A stretch of 64,000 nt of DNA from Mesorhizobium sp. J428 (GCF_024699925.1 NZ_JAJOMX010000001.1:868001-932000), one strand, 5' to 3'; shown: positions 53,701 through 62,486, counted from the first letter of the stretch. Program-made: numbers and translations. Notes: generated by a model not told the origin, from the sequence alone.

Positions 53701-54080
53701 CAGTCTCTTCCTCTACTTGTCTGTTCGATCATCGCAGCCAGCCGCTTCGGCAAGACCAGCCGATAGCTCCGCCTCACGATGGCATCGACTTCGTCCCAGT
53801 CGGGACCGCGGTCGAGCCGCATGCCAATCCATCCCTTCGGACCGACGTAGGGCGGCACGAAGAAGGTGTCCGGATCGGCACCGACCAGCACCTGCTGGCT
53901 GCCGGGCGGCGCCTTGCACCAGACCGAGACACGGCCATCGCCGGTCTTCACCATCGCGAAGATCTTGTCCCTTACCCGGAAGGTCGCGTCGCCCCACGCT
54001 TCCTTTTCTACGGCCTCGGGCAGACCCAGGCAGATGGAGCGGAGGTGCTCTGTCACCGCTTCTGACTGGCTCCGGTTCAT
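53700..54080 (-). CDS. MmcQ/YjbR-family protein
   Basis: 126 aa from ATG 54080; an open frame to 54125 would begin inside the terminator hairpin and is rejected. The fold is the YjbR double-wing: AVEKEAWGDATFRVRDKIFA, MVKTGDGRVSVWCKAPPGSQ and FVPPYVGPKGWIGMRLDRGP, then DWDEVDAIVRRSYRLVLPKR. The family is named for a predicted DNA-binding role that is unproven. It is sandwiched between the binding protein and livF of the second transporter. Its start lies 14 bases past the terminator's U-tract, so it probably has its own promoter or reads through. Confidence 0.88.
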   Translation of the reverse strand: MNRSQSEAVTEHLRSICLGLPEAVEKEAWGDATFRVRDKIFAMVKTGDGRVSVWCKAPPGSQQVLVGADPDTFFVPPYVGPKGWIGMRLDRGPDWDEVDAIVRRSYRLVLPKRLAAMIEQTSRGRD

Positions 54081-54093
54081 CCTCGTCTCATCG

Positions 54094-54124
54094 AAAATGG
54101 CCGGCCGGTTGCCCCGGCCGGCCA
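54094..54124 (-). terminator. Rho-independent terminator after the second binding-protein gene
   Basis: TGGCCGGCCGG (54098-54108) pairs perfectly with 54114-54124 around a five-base loop; four U residues follow on the minus strand (54097-54094). It lies eight bases after the substrate-binding-protein stop and before the MmcQ gene, which would favour high binding-protein relative to LivF expression. Confidence 0.8.
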
Positions 54125-54131
54125 CGCTTCG

Positions 54132-55439
54132 TCACTTGCACTCGGTCGAGATCGGCCAAGGCTTGTTGGCCTCGGCATATTCCTTCGCCTTGACCTCGAC
54201 GAGCGGGTCGATCGCAGCGCGGTCGGCCTGCATGACGTCTGACGCCTTGACGAACTTCGAGCCGTCCCATTCAAGGATCCATGCCCCGGCATGCCCGGTA
54301 TGGTTGGCGCAGGTCGTCTTGAATGGCGGAATCATGCCATCCAGTCCGAGCTCCTTGATGCGCGCCTCGGAGAAGTCGAGGTTCTCGAGACCCCAGCGCA
54401 CCTGCTCGGCATTGACGACCTTGGTGCCGAACTTATCCTGGGCGACCTTGATGCCTTCAACCCCCATGGCCGCGATCAGCACGCCGCGCTGGTAGAACAC
54501 CGTGTCGAACTCGCCGGGTGCTGCCTGCGACTTGCCGGCGTCGATGACGAGCTTCTTGATGTCCTTCATCGCCTGGGCTTCGTTGTTCGGGAAGCTCCAC
54601 GACACGGCACGATAGCCCTTGCCGGCCTCGCCGACGAGCTTCAGGTCTGCATCATGGCTCGCCCACCAGATGCCGAGGAACTTGTCCATCGGATACTTGG
54701 TCTTCGCGGCTTCGGTCAGCGCGCCGCCGTTCATGGCGCCCCAGCCCCACATCAGCACGAAGTCCGGCTTCTCGCGGCGGATCTGCAGCCACTGCGCCGA
54801 CTGGTTCTGCATCTCCTTGAGGCCGACCGGGATCGGCAGCAGGGTGAAGCCGTGCTTGGCGGCCAGCGCCTCCATCAGCGGGATCGGTTCCTTGCCGTAG
54901 GGATGGTCGAGGTGCAGCAGCGCGACCTTCTTGCCCTTTAGGTTGTCCAGGTTGCCGTCGGCGATCGTGTTGAGCAGGATCGAGGCACCGTCCCAGTAAG
55001 ACGACGGCGGATTGTAGGCCCATTCGAAGGTCTTGCCGTCCTGCATGGCCGAGAAGCCGTAACCGGGCGCCAGGATCGGGATCTTGTCGACATGCGACTT
55101 CGGCAGCACCTGCAGCGTGATGCCCGTCGACCAGGGCTGGGTCAGAACCGCGTTGCCCTTGGTCTTCTCGTAACACTCGACGCCCTTTTCGGTGTTGTAA
55201 CCCGTCTCGCACTCACTGCCGTCGAGCTTCACGCCGTTGATGCCGCCGTCGCGCTCGTTGAGCATGTTGAGATAGTCGAGCTGGCCGTTGGCGAGCGGCG
55301 TGCCGCTCGTGGCGAAGGGTCCGGTCCGGTAGGACAGGTTCGGCACGTGCAGCACGTCCTGCGCGAAGGCAGGCACGGAGAAGGCCCCGGCGACGAGCAC
55401 ACTCGTCGCCAGAAGGGTCGATTTCAGGATCTTCCTCAT
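54132..55439 (-). CDS. HAAT-family ABC transporter substrate-binding protein, second cluster
   Basis: 435 aa from ATG 55439; an ATG two codons earlier (55445) is too close to GGAGG. The signal peptide MRKILKSTLLATSVLVAGAF ends at PAFAQD. The mature protein opens VLHVPNLSYRTGPFATSG. Ligand-fold segments are LKGKKVALLHLDHPYGKEPI and FVLMWGWGAMNGGALTEAA, with a long C-terminal part. It is more divergent from classical LivJ than the protein at 14455. It follows LivM by about 100 bases. Ligand unknown; the flanking acyl-CoA ligase again suggests a carboxylate. Confidence 0.9.
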   Translation of the reverse strand: MRKILKSTLLATSVLVAGAFSVPAFAQDVLHVPNLSYRTGPFATSGTPLANGQLDYLNMLNERDGGINGVKLDGSECETGYNTEKGVECYEKTKGNAVLTQPWSTGITLQVLPKSHVDKIPILAPGYGFSAMQDGKTFEWAYNPPSSYWDGASILLNTIADGNLDNLKGKKVALLHLDHPYGKEPIPLMEALAAKHGFTLLPIPVGLKEMQNQSAQWLQIRREKPDFVLMWGWGAMNGGALTEAAKTKYPMDKFLGIWWASHDADLKLVGEAGKGYRAVSWSFPNNEAQAMKDIKKLVIDAGKSQAAPGEFDTVFYQRGVLIAAMGVEGIKVAQDKFGTKVVNAEQVRWGLENLDFSEARIKELGLDGMIPPFKTTCANHTGHAGAWILEWDGSKFVKASDVMQADRAAIDPLVEVKAKEYAEANKPWPISTECK

Positions 55440-55540
55440 TCTCATTTCCTCCACTAGTCCGTTTTCCCGATGTGGTGGGGTGAACCAACCCCGTCTCCTG
55501 CGGCCTGGAACAAGTCCTTGGCCGCGATCAGCGCCGCCCC

Positions 55541-56617
55541 TCAGTGAGGGAACGGCCAGATGATAAGCTTCTCCCTGAGCACAGCCCAGAACCGCGCCAG
55601 CCCGTGCGGCTCGACAATCAGGAAGAAGATGATAAGCGCGCCGACGACCATGGTGTTGAGATGCTCGACCATCGAGGAGCTGACCGGAATGCCGAGCGCA
55701 CCCGGCAGGAAGCTCAGCACGACCGGCAGCGCGACGATCAGCAAAGCGCCCAGGTAATTGCCGAGGATCGAGCCGAGACCGCCGATGATGGCGATGAACA
55801 GCACCCGGAACGACAGGGGGATGTCGAACAGGTTCGGCTCGGCGGCACCGCGCCACAGGAACACGAACAGCGCGCCCGAGATCCCGACGATGTAGGATGA
55901 CACGAAGAAGGCCGACAGCTTGGCCTTCATCAGGTTGATGCCGACCAGTTCGGCGGCGATGTCCATGTCGCGCACGGATTTCCAGATGCGTCCGATACGT
56001 CCGCGCGTGATGTTTATGGCAAGGATCGTGACGACGGTGACGACCGCAAGCACGAAGTAGTATTGCGTGATCGCCTTGGCGTTCGGACCTGCCACGACGA
56101 CGCCGAACATCTCGATCGTCGGCACCTGGATCGCGCCGGAGGCCGAGTAATTGTAGAGCCAGGCCCATTTCTCGAACAGCCACACGAGAAAGAACTGCGC
56201 CGCGAGCGTGGCGATGGCGAGGTAGAAGCCCTTGATCCTAAGCGACGGGACGCCGAACGCCACCCCTACGGCGGCCGAGAAGAAGCCGGAGAGGGCAATC
56301 GCGATCAGAAGGTTCATCTCCGGGAAGATCGTAATCAGCTTGTAGCAGGCATACGCCCCCACGCCCATGAAGGCGCCGGTGCCGAGCGAAAGCTGCCCCG
56401 CATAGCCGGTCAGGATGTTCAGCCCGAGCGCGGCCAGCGTGTAGATCAGCACCGGCACCAGCAGTGCCTTGAATGCGAACTCGTTGGCGGTGAGCGGCAG
56501 CACGACCCAGGCTATGGCAAGGATGACCGCCAGCAGGATGGCGTCCTGCCGGACGGGAAACAGCGCGTGGTCGGCTTCGTAGGTGGTCTTGAACTGGCCT
56601 GCGGTCCTGTAGAGCAT
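55541..56617 (-). CDS. HAAT-family ABC transporter permease (LivM-like), second cluster
   Basis: 358 aa from ATG 56617; the longer open frame overlaps livH and is rejected. MLYRTAGQFKTTYEADHALF is the cytoplasmic leader. GYAGQLSLGTGAFMGVGAYA, VPSLRIKGFYLAIATLAAQF and SVRDMDIAAELVGINLMKAK are the family segments, and IIGGLGSILGNYLGALLIVA lies late. About ten membrane helices. Seven bases follow the livH stop. Confidence 0.93.
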   Translation of the reverse strand: MLYRTAGQFKTTYEADHALFPVRQDAILLAVILAIAWVVLPLTANEFAFKALLVPVLIYTLAALGLNILTGYAGQLSLGTGAFMGVGAYACYKLITIFPEMNLLIAIALSGFFSAAVGVAFGVPSLRIKGFYLAIATLAAQFFLVWLFEKWAWLYNYSASGAIQVPTIEMFGVVVAGPNAKAITQYYFVLAVVTVVTILAINITRGRIGRIWKSVRDMDIAAELVGINLMKAKLSAFFVSSYIVGISGALFVFLWRGAAEPNLFDIPLSFRVLFIAIIGGLGSILGNYLGALLIVALPVVLSFLPGALGIPVSSSMVEHLNTMVVGALIIFFLIVEPHGLARFWAVLREKLIIWPFPH

Positions 56618-56624
56618 GTCGTCC

Positions 56625-57584
56625 TCACACCCGCTCGATGATGCGTTCGCCGAACAGGCCCTGCGGCCGGAACAGCAGGACGATGAGCGCCAGCACGAAG
56701 GCGAACCAGGTTTCGGTGTTGCCGCCGAGCAGCGGCTGGCCCCAATAGATCTCGAACAGCTTCTCGAGGATGCCGATGGCGAGCCCGCCGACGATCGCGC
56801 CAAGCACGCTTTCCAGCCCGCCCAGCATCAGCACCGGCAGCGCCTTGTAGGCGATCACCTCCAGCGCGAAGGAGACGCCGGCGCGGGAGCCCCAGACGAT
56901 GCCCGTCGCCAGCGCAATGACGCCGGCGATGAACCAGACGACGACCCAAATGGTCGACAGGGAGATGCCGACGGACAGTGCGGCCTGGTGGTCGTCGCCC
57001 AGCGCGCGGATGGCGCGGCCCATCTTCGACTTGTTGAGGAAGAGGAGGAGCGCTGCAACCAGGAGCACCGCGCCGACGACCGCGGTCACGTCGCGCTGCT
57101 CGATCGAGAGAAAGCCGCCGAAGGGCTCGAACTCCCACGAGCCTGTCGGGATGCCAAGCTGCTCGGTGATCATCACCTTGTTCTCGCCGCCGAAGATGAT
57201 CTCGCCGAAGCCGATCAGGAACAGCGTGATGCCGATGGTCGCCATGAACAGGATGATGTCCGGCTGGTTGACCAGCGGCCTCAGCACCACCCGCTCGATC
57301 GAAACGGCGAGCAGGAACATGACGAAGAGCGTCAGCGGAAGCGCGAGCCAGGCAGGCACCCCCTTCTCGTGCAGGCCGACCAGAGTCAGCGCCGCGAAGA
57401 CGACCATGATGCCTTGCGCGAAGTTGAAGATGCGCGACGACTTGTAGATCAGCATGAAGCCCAGCGCGATCAGCGCATAGAGCACGCCGGAGACCAGCCC
57501 TTCCCACAACACCTGCATGAGGAAGTCGGGCGCGCCGAACATGTCGGCGAACGGCTTGATGAGGATGGAGTTCAGGAATTCCAT
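56625..57584 (-). CDS. HAAT-family ABC transporter permease (LivH-like), second cluster
   Basis: 319 aa, longer at the N-terminus than the first LivH (MEFLNSILIKPFADMFGAPD). EGLVSGVLYALIALGFMLIY, KSSRIFNFAQGIMVVFAALT, the cytoplasmic loop AIRALGDDHQAALSVGISLS and VLMLGGLESVLGAIVGGLAI identify the family. About eight to ten helices. It follows the DUF3096 gene by 42 bases. Confidence 0.93.
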   Translation of the reverse strand: MEFLNSILIKPFADMFGAPDFLMQVLWEGLVSGVLYALIALGFMLIYKSSRIFNFAQGIMVVFAALTLVGLHEKGVPAWLALPLTLFVMFLLAVSIERVVLRPLVNQPDIILFMATIGITLFLIGFGEIIFGGENKVMITEQLGIPTGSWEFEPFGGFLSIEQRDVTAVVGAVLLVAALLLFLNKSKMGRAIRALGDDHQAALSVGISLSTIWVVVWFIAGVIALATGIVWGSRAGVSFALEVIAYKALPVLMLGGLESVLGAIVGGLAIGILEKLFEIYWGQPLLGGNTETWFAFVLALIVLLFRPQGLFGERIIERV

Positions 57585-57626
57585 GCCGTTGGCCTTTCAG
57601 TATCCGGCGCGCATTCGTTCATTGCA

Positions 57627-57776
57627 TCACCCTGCCAGCTGCGGGAACAGGCCGAGCAGGCCGACCACGATGAGGTAGATCGCCACGATGTAATTGAGCA
57701 GCCGCGGCATCAGGAGGATGAGCACGCCGGCGATCAGCGAGACGAGAGGGGTAAGAGGAAGAGTTCCGAGGTCCAT
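57627..57776 (-). CDS. DUF3096-type 49-residue membrane protein
   Basis: 49 aa: MDLGTLPLTPLVSLIAGVLI, then LLMPRLLNYIVAIYLIVVGL and LGLFPQLAG, two transmembrane helices joined by a short turn. This is the DUF3096 pattern (small integral membrane protein, found widely next to or within unrelated operons). ATG 57776 is preceded by AGGAA. It is inserted between livG and livH of the second transporter, with 11 and 42 bases on either side, so it is cotranscribed and could stabilise the transporter; its function is unknown. Confidence 0.85.
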   Translation of the reverse strand: MDLGTLPLTPLVSLIAGVLILLMPRLLNYIVAIYLIVVGLLGLFPQLAG

Positions 57777-57787
57777 GATCGTTCCTT

Positions 57788-58612
57788 TCAGTGTGCGACG
57801 CCAAGATAGGCGTCGATGACGTCCTGGTTGGACTTGACCTCCTCCGGCGTGCCGTCGGCGATCTTGCGTCCGTAGTCGAGAACGACCACCCGGTCCGAAA
57901 GGTCCATGACCACGCCCATGTCGTGCTCGATCAGTGCGATCGTGGTGCCGCGCTGCCGGTTCACGTCGAGGATGAAGCGGCTCATGTCCTCCTTCTCCTC
58001 GAGGTTCATGCCGGCCATCGGCTCGTCGAGCAGAAGCAGCGACGGCTCCATCGCCAGCGCGCGGCCGAGTTCCACCCGCTTCTGCAGCCCGTAGGGCAGC
58101 TTGCCGACCGGCGTGCGGCGGATGTGCTGGATCTCGAGGAAGTCGATGATCTCCTCGACCGCCTTGCGGTGCTCGATCTCCTCGGCAAGCGCCGGCCCGT
58201 GCCACAGCATCTGCCAGCCCAACCCGCGCTTCATCATCACCGAGCGGCCGGTCATGATGTTGTCGAGCGTCGACATGCCCTTGAACAGCGCGACGTTCTG
58301 GAAGGTGCGGGCGATCCCCTGCCCCACGGCATGGTGCGGCTTCATGCCGACGCGTTCCTTGCCGCGGAAGACGATCGTGCCCTTCTGTGGCGTGTAGAAG
58401 CCGTTGATGACGTTGAGCATCGACGTCTTGCCGGCGCCGTTGGGGCCGATGATGGCGCGGATCTCGCCTTTGCGGATGTCGAAGGAGATGTCGGTGATCG
58501 CCTTCACGCCGCCGAAGGCGAGCGACACGTTGCGCAGGTCGAGCAGCACCTCGCCATCGGCCATGCCCTCCAGCTTCGACGCGAATTCCCTGGGGTCCAC
58601 CGGCCGGTTCAT
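57788..58612 (-). CDS. HAAT-family ABC transporter ATP-binding protein (LivG-like), second cluster
   Basis: 274 aa. Walker A GPNGAGKTSMLNVINGFY, then ARTFQNVALFKGMSTLDNIM, LPYGLQKRVELGRALAMEPS and Walker B LLLLDEPMAGMNLEEKEDM; ALIEHDMGVVMDLSDRVVVL is typical. The start overlaps the ligase stop (ATGA). Its N-terminus is preceded by an extension (MNRPVDPREFASKLEGMADG) absent from the first LivG. Same role: cytoplasmic motor of the importer. Confidence 0.93.
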   Translation of the reverse strand: MNRPVDPREFASKLEGMADGEVLLDLRNVSLAFGGVKAITDISFDIRKGEIRAIIGPNGAGKTSMLNVINGFYTPQKGTIVFRGKERVGMKPHHAVGQGIARTFQNVALFKGMSTLDNIMTGRSVMMKRGLGWQMLWHGPALAEEIEHRKAVEEIIDFLEIQHIRRTPVGKLPYGLQKRVELGRALAMEPSLLLLDEPMAGMNLEEKEDMSRFILDVNRQRGTTIALIEHDMGVVMDLSDRVVVLDYGRKIADGTPEEVKSNQDVIDAYLGVAH

Positions 58613-60594
58613 TCCGCAGCCTCCCGCACGGGTTCCGCCGCGCCACCATAGGTGGGCGCGTCGACGATCCTGACGGTCGCGGCGATCTTTGCCTTACGGC
58701 CATCCTCGTAGGTGATCTCGGTCTCGACGCGCTTCGACGTCGAGCCGTCGTAGAGCGCCTCGATCAGTTCGCCGTAGCGCTCGGCGATGAAGGAGCGGCG
58801 CACCTTCTGGGTGCGGGTCAGCTCGCCATCGTCCGCATCGAGCTCCTTGTGCAGCACGAGGAAGCGCCGGATCTGCGAGGCGGCCATCATCGGCTCGGTC
58901 GCGAGCTTGCGGTTCGCCGCGTCGACATGCTCGGCAACCATCCTGTAGACGTCCGGATGGTTGGCGAGCTCCTGGTAGGAGGCATAGGCGACGTTGTTGC
59001 GCTCGGCCCAGGAGCCGACCGACTGCAGGTCGATGTTGACGAAGACCGCGCAGAAGTCGCGCCCGTCGCCGAAGGCCACCGCCTCCTTGATGTCGGGGAA
59101 GAACTTCAGCGCGTTCTCGATGTATTTCGGCGCGAACAGCGCGCCCGACTTCAGCCGCCCCACGTCCTTGGCGCGGTCGATGATCTTGAGATGCCCGTCG
59201 GCATTGAAGAAGCCGGCATCGCCCGTCTTCACCCAGCCGTCCGGCGTCTTGGTTTCCGCCGTCGCCTGATCGTTCTTGTAGTAGCCGATGAAGGTGCCGT
59301 CGGAACGGTAGAGCACCTCGCCATTGTCGGCGATCTTGATCTCGACGCCCGGCGACGGCAGCCCGACCGTGTCAGCCTGGATCTGCCCGTCCGGCTGGGC
59401 GGTGATGTAGACCGTCGCCTCTGTCTGCCCGTAAAGCTGCTTCAGGTTCAGCCCGATCGCTCGGTAGAAGCGGAAGAGCTCCGGCCCGATCGCCTCGCCG
59501 GCGGTGTAGGCGACGCGCAGCCGCGACAGGCCCATGCGGTTCTTCACCGGCCCGTAGACCAGGAACTCGCCCAGCGCGTATTTCAGCCGGTCCCACGCGC
59601 CGACGCTCTCGCCGTTGAGGATCTTCTCGCCGACCTTGCGCGCGTGCGCCATGAAAGTGTCGAACATCCGCTTCTTGGTGCGGCCGGCGTCCTCCATGCG
59701 CACCATCATCGCGGTGAGCAGGCCCTCGAACACGCGCGGCGGCGCGAAGAAATAGGTCGGCGCGATCTCGCGGCGATCTTCCGTCACCGTCTCCGGGCTT
59801 TCCGGGCAGGCGACGCAGAAGCCGGCCGTATAGGACTGCGAATAGGAGAAGACGTGGTCGCCCACCCAGGCGAGCGGCAGGTAGGCGATCGTCGTCTCGT
59901 TCTCGGTGAGGTGGTCGAAGGCGTTGCCGTGCAGCGCCGACTTCACGAGATTGTCGTTGGAGAGCATCACGCCTTTCGGCCGCCCGGTGGTGCCGGACGT
60001 ATAGAGCATGATGCCGAGATCCGAGCCCCTTCCCCTGGCGATCTCTGCCAGCCAGGCCTCGGCGGCGCCGTCGACCTCGAGCCGCTTCAGGCCGGCCTCG
60101 CGCACCTTCTCGTAGTCGTGCAGGCGCTTCGGGTCGTAGTCGCGCATGCCGCGCGGCTCATCGTAGACGATGTCGTGCAGCGACGGCACTTTGTCGGCGA
60201 TCGACAGCAGCTTGTCGACCTGTTCCTGGTTCTCGACGACGGCAAAGCGGACCTCGGCGTGGTCGAGCACGTAGGCCATCTCCTCGGCGACCGAGTCGGC
60301 GTAGACCGGCACCGGGATGCCGCCCAGCGCCTGCACCGCGGCGAAGGTCCAGTAGAGGCGCGGGCGGTTCGAGCCGACGACGGCGACCTTGTCGCCGCGC
60401 ACGACGCCGATCGCCTGCAGGCCGAGCGACAGCGCCCGCACCTCGGCAAGCTGCTCCTTCCAGGTCCAGCTCTGCCAGATGCCGTAGTTCTTGAAGCGCA
60501 TCGCCGGGCGGCCAGCGAAGCGCTCGGCGTTCCACAGCAGATACTTCGGAAACGTATCAAGCGGCCTTTCGGCGGCAGGTGCCGTCGAATCCAT
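58609..60594 (-). CDS. AMP-dependent acyl-CoA synthetase (long-chain fatty-acid-CoA ligase type), second cluster
   Basis: 661 aa, first gene of the second transport operon. P-loop MLYTSGTTGRPKGVMLSNDN, then LYGQTEATVYITAQ, hinge KTGDAGFFNADGHLKIIDRA and the lysine-bearing region TRTQKVRRSFIAERYGELIE. N-terminal part FPKYLLWNAERFAGRPAMRF. It would activate the transported acid. It is not a close copy of the ligase at 15666; motifs and ends differ, so the two clusters likely handle different acids. The 258-base spacer upstream (60595-60852) shows no gene and no clear operator. Confidence 0.93.
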   Translation of the reverse strand: MDSTAPAAERPLDTFPKYLLWNAERFAGRPAMRFKNYGIWQSWTWKEQLAEVRALSLGLQAIGVVRGDKVAVVGSNRPRLYWTFAAVQALGGIPVPVYADSVAEEMAYVLDHAEVRFAVVENQEQVDKLLSIADKVPSLHDIVYDEPRGMRDYDPKRLHDYEKVREAGLKRLEVDGAAEAWLAEIARGRGSDLGIMLYTSGTTGRPKGVMLSNDNLVKSALHGNAFDHLTENETTIAYLPLAWVGDHVFSYSQSYTAGFCVACPESPETVTEDRREIAPTYFFAPPRVFEGLLTAMMVRMEDAGRTKKRMFDTFMAHARKVGEKILNGESVGAWDRLKYALGEFLVYGPVKNRMGLSRLRVAYTAGEAIGPELFRFYRAIGLNLKQLYGQTEATVYITAQPDGQIQADTVGLPSPGVEIKIADNGEVLYRSDGTFIGYYKNDQATAETKTPDGWVKTGDAGFFNADGHLKIIDRAKDVGRLKSGALFAPKYIENALKFFPDIKEAVAFGDGRDFCAVFVNIDLQSVGSWAERNNVAYASYQELANHPDVYRMVAEHVDAANRKLATEPMMAASQIRRFLVLHKELDADDGELTRTQKVRRSFIAERYGELIEALYDGSTSKRVETEITYEDGRKAKIAATVRIVDAPTYGGAAEPVREAAE

Positions 60595-60852
60595 CTCGCC
60601 AACTCCTCCCGGTCCGCATTATTCGCGGTTTGTCCGGATTTTGATGCCCGTATGGCAGACGCGCAACCTATCTTTCGAAGTAGATGGCGCCGCCGGCCGG
60701 ATCCAATCCCGTGACTGTTCCTCGACAGGGAGAGTTTCACGTTGCGGCCTGCGGTTCAACGCCGCCATTGACAGACAGGTCGGGGAATTGTCAGTTAGCG
60801 CTGCGCCAATCATTGTCCCCGGCTACGCCAAGGGCGCGCGCGACGGGCAAAA

Positions 60853-61533
60853 TCAATCGTCTTCGTAGTTTCCAAGCGCTTCGACGTCGAAGACGACGAT
60901 TCGCGAATGCTCGACGCGCAGCAGCCCTTCCGCCTCCAGAGCCTGCAGGCTCTTGCTGACGACCGGCCGCGACACGCCCGCCAGCAGGCCGAGTTCCTCC
61001 TGCCCGATCTCGATCTCCGGTTTCGTCACCGGATAGAGGATCGGATTGAAGAACCAGGAGATGTTGCGCGCCACCCGCGCCTTGGGCGACAGGATGCGAT
61101 CGTATTCGATCGTCGCGATGAACTGGCCCATGCGCTCGTTAAGCTGCCGGACGAGGAAGCGGTTGAAGCCGGTCGAATTCTCGTAGAGCCACATGAAGGT
61201 GGCGCGCGGCATCATCGCCAGCCGCGTGTCGGCGATCGCCACCAGATCGTATTTGCGGGGCTCGTCCTTGAGGACCGAACCCTCGCCGAACCAGCCGCCC
61301 GCCCCCGCGCCGGCAAACGTCATCGCCTTGCCGCTGGCCGAGATGGCGCTGATCTTGACCAGGCCGCTGATCACCCCGGTCCAGTGGTCCAGCTTGTCGC
61401 CGCGATGGCAGATGTAGCCGCCTTTCGAGAACTGCTTCTCGATCACGCCACGGCGCGCACGCTCGATCTCCTCGGAAGTAAGCTCCCGGGCCCAGATGGC
61501 GTTGCGGACGAAATCGTCCCTGGTTTCCTTCAT
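60853..61533 (-). CDS. Crp/Fnr-family transcriptional regulator
   Basis: 226 aa. The N-terminal cyclic-nucleotide-binding-like barrel (EKQFSKGGYICHRGDKLDHW, FGEGSVLKDEPRKYDLVAIA, TRLAMMPRATFMWLYENSTG) is followed by the long dimer helix and a winged HTH with LGLLAGVSRPVVSKSLQALE, AEGLLRVEHSRIVVFDVEAL. The barrel lacks the Arg/Ser pair of cAMP-binding Crp and has no FNR cysteine set, so the effector is unknown. It lies upstream of, and in the same direction as, the second transporter/ligase cluster, which makes it a candidate regulator of it. Confidence 0.9.
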   Translation of the reverse strand: MKETRDDFVRNAIWARELTSEEIERARRGVIEKQFSKGGYICHRGDKLDHWTGVISGLVKISAISASGKAMTFAGAGAGGWFGEGSVLKDEPRKYDLVAIADTRLAMMPRATFMWLYENSTGFNRFLVRQLNERMGQFIATIEYDRILSPKARVARNISWFFNPILYPVTKPEIEIGQEELGLLAGVSRPVVSKSLQALEAEGLLRVEHSRIVVFDVEALGNYEDD

Positions 61534-61579
61534 CGACTGCTATGTTGGCCCAAGGACGGCCGTAAATGCAAATCCACGA

Positions 61580-62353
61580 TCAAGCGGCGCGTGCGACCAC
61601 GCTCGCCGTGGGGATGATGGTCAGCGGCGCTGGCTCGCCCTTCGCAGGCTTGCCGAACAGAAGCCGCTGCTCGGCCGGCGTTGCGTTGAAGAACGGATAG
61701 CGCCGCAGCGTCTTCTGCAGATTGATGGCGCAGTTCGAGTCGTAGAGCATGACTGGCACCGTGAACGGTGGATAGGCGCGCGGCTCGCCGACCTGCACGG
61801 CGCCGAAGATGCGGCGATAGAAGGCCGTATGCTCCTCGCGCACAACGCAGATGCAGCTCGTCGTGTCGAAATACGAGTTGGCGGCCACAGCCAGCCGCAG
61901 CGTCACATAGGGCAAGGCCGGAAAGACGCCGACGATCGACGGATCGGCCGCGAACAGGGTCGGGTTGATGAAGGTCTCGCCCCGCGCCAGCCGCGGTCCG
62001 ATGATGTCCTCGAAGGTGCTCAAGATCGACGAATACGGCTCCGCCGCGGTCATGTGATGGATGCGCACCGTCGAGATGAGCTGATCTTCGAGCCAGACGC
62101 CGAAGCGGTAGCTGTTAGGCGTCTCGTCATACGCGTCGGTCGTGATGCCGTCCGCGGATTCGGGTACGAAGCCGTGTGCGCGATAGGCGCGATAGCGCAG
62201 CCGGCAGATCGCCTCGAAGTCCTCGCCGCTGTCGCAGCGACGGTATTCGATGCGTTCGAGCATGGCCGAGACCTGCGCGACGAAGCCGGAAGGCTTCACG
62301 TCCACTTCAAGCGACTGCGCCACAGCGCGCAGCGCTGTACCATCCGTAATCAT
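61580..62353 (-). CDS. FeeM-type N-acyl amino acid synthase-like protein (acyltransferase of the GNAT/LuxI fold)
   Basis: 257 aa. The core ERIEYRRCDSGEDFEAICRL, RYRAYRAHGFVPESADGITT, SYRFGVWLEDQLISTVRIHH and GETFINPTLFAADPSIVGVF, plus AVAANSYFDTTSCICVVREE, resembles FeeM-type N-acyl amino acid synthases that use acyl-ACP donors, a fold shared with acyl-homoserine lactone synthases. FYRRIFGAVQVGEPRAYPPF continues it. No receptor gene is adjacent, though a Crp/Fnr regulator follows and a c-di-GMP protein precedes. It may make N-acyl amino acid lipids or signals. Donor and acceptor cannot be read here. Confidence 0.75.
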   Translation of the reverse strand: MITDGTALRAVAQSLEVDVKPSGFVAQVSAMLERIEYRRCDSGEDFEAICRLRYRAYRAHGFVPESADGITTDAYDETPNSYRFGVWLEDQLISTVRIHHMTAAEPYSSILSTFEDIIGPRLARGETFINPTLFAADPSIVGVFPALPYVTLRLAVAANSYFDTTSCICVVREEHTAFYRRIFGAVQVGEPRAYPPFTVPVMLYDSNCAINLQKTLRRYPFFNATPAEQRLLFGKPAKGEPAPLTIIPTASVVARAA

Positions 62354-62471
62354 GCCGATCTTCCCCGAAATCCGCCGTACGAGGACGTTAGGAAAATCGA
62401 CATCCTAGTAAAAGCCGAAAATGGTATTTCGTGCGTTTACCTATAGTTAACCTTAACGAACGGTAAATTTT

Positions 62472-62486
62472 CGCTAAATTTTAGCG
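62472..62486. promoter_or_regulatory. Palindrome in an AT-rich spacer upstream of the FeeM-type gene
   Basis: CGCTAAA-T-TTTAGCG (62472-62486) is a perfect 7-bp dyad in the AT-rich spacer 62354-62548, which also carries TTAACCTTAACG. It could be a promoter-proximal operator for the synthase gene or the end of the GGDEF-EAL transcript. Confidence 0.35.
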
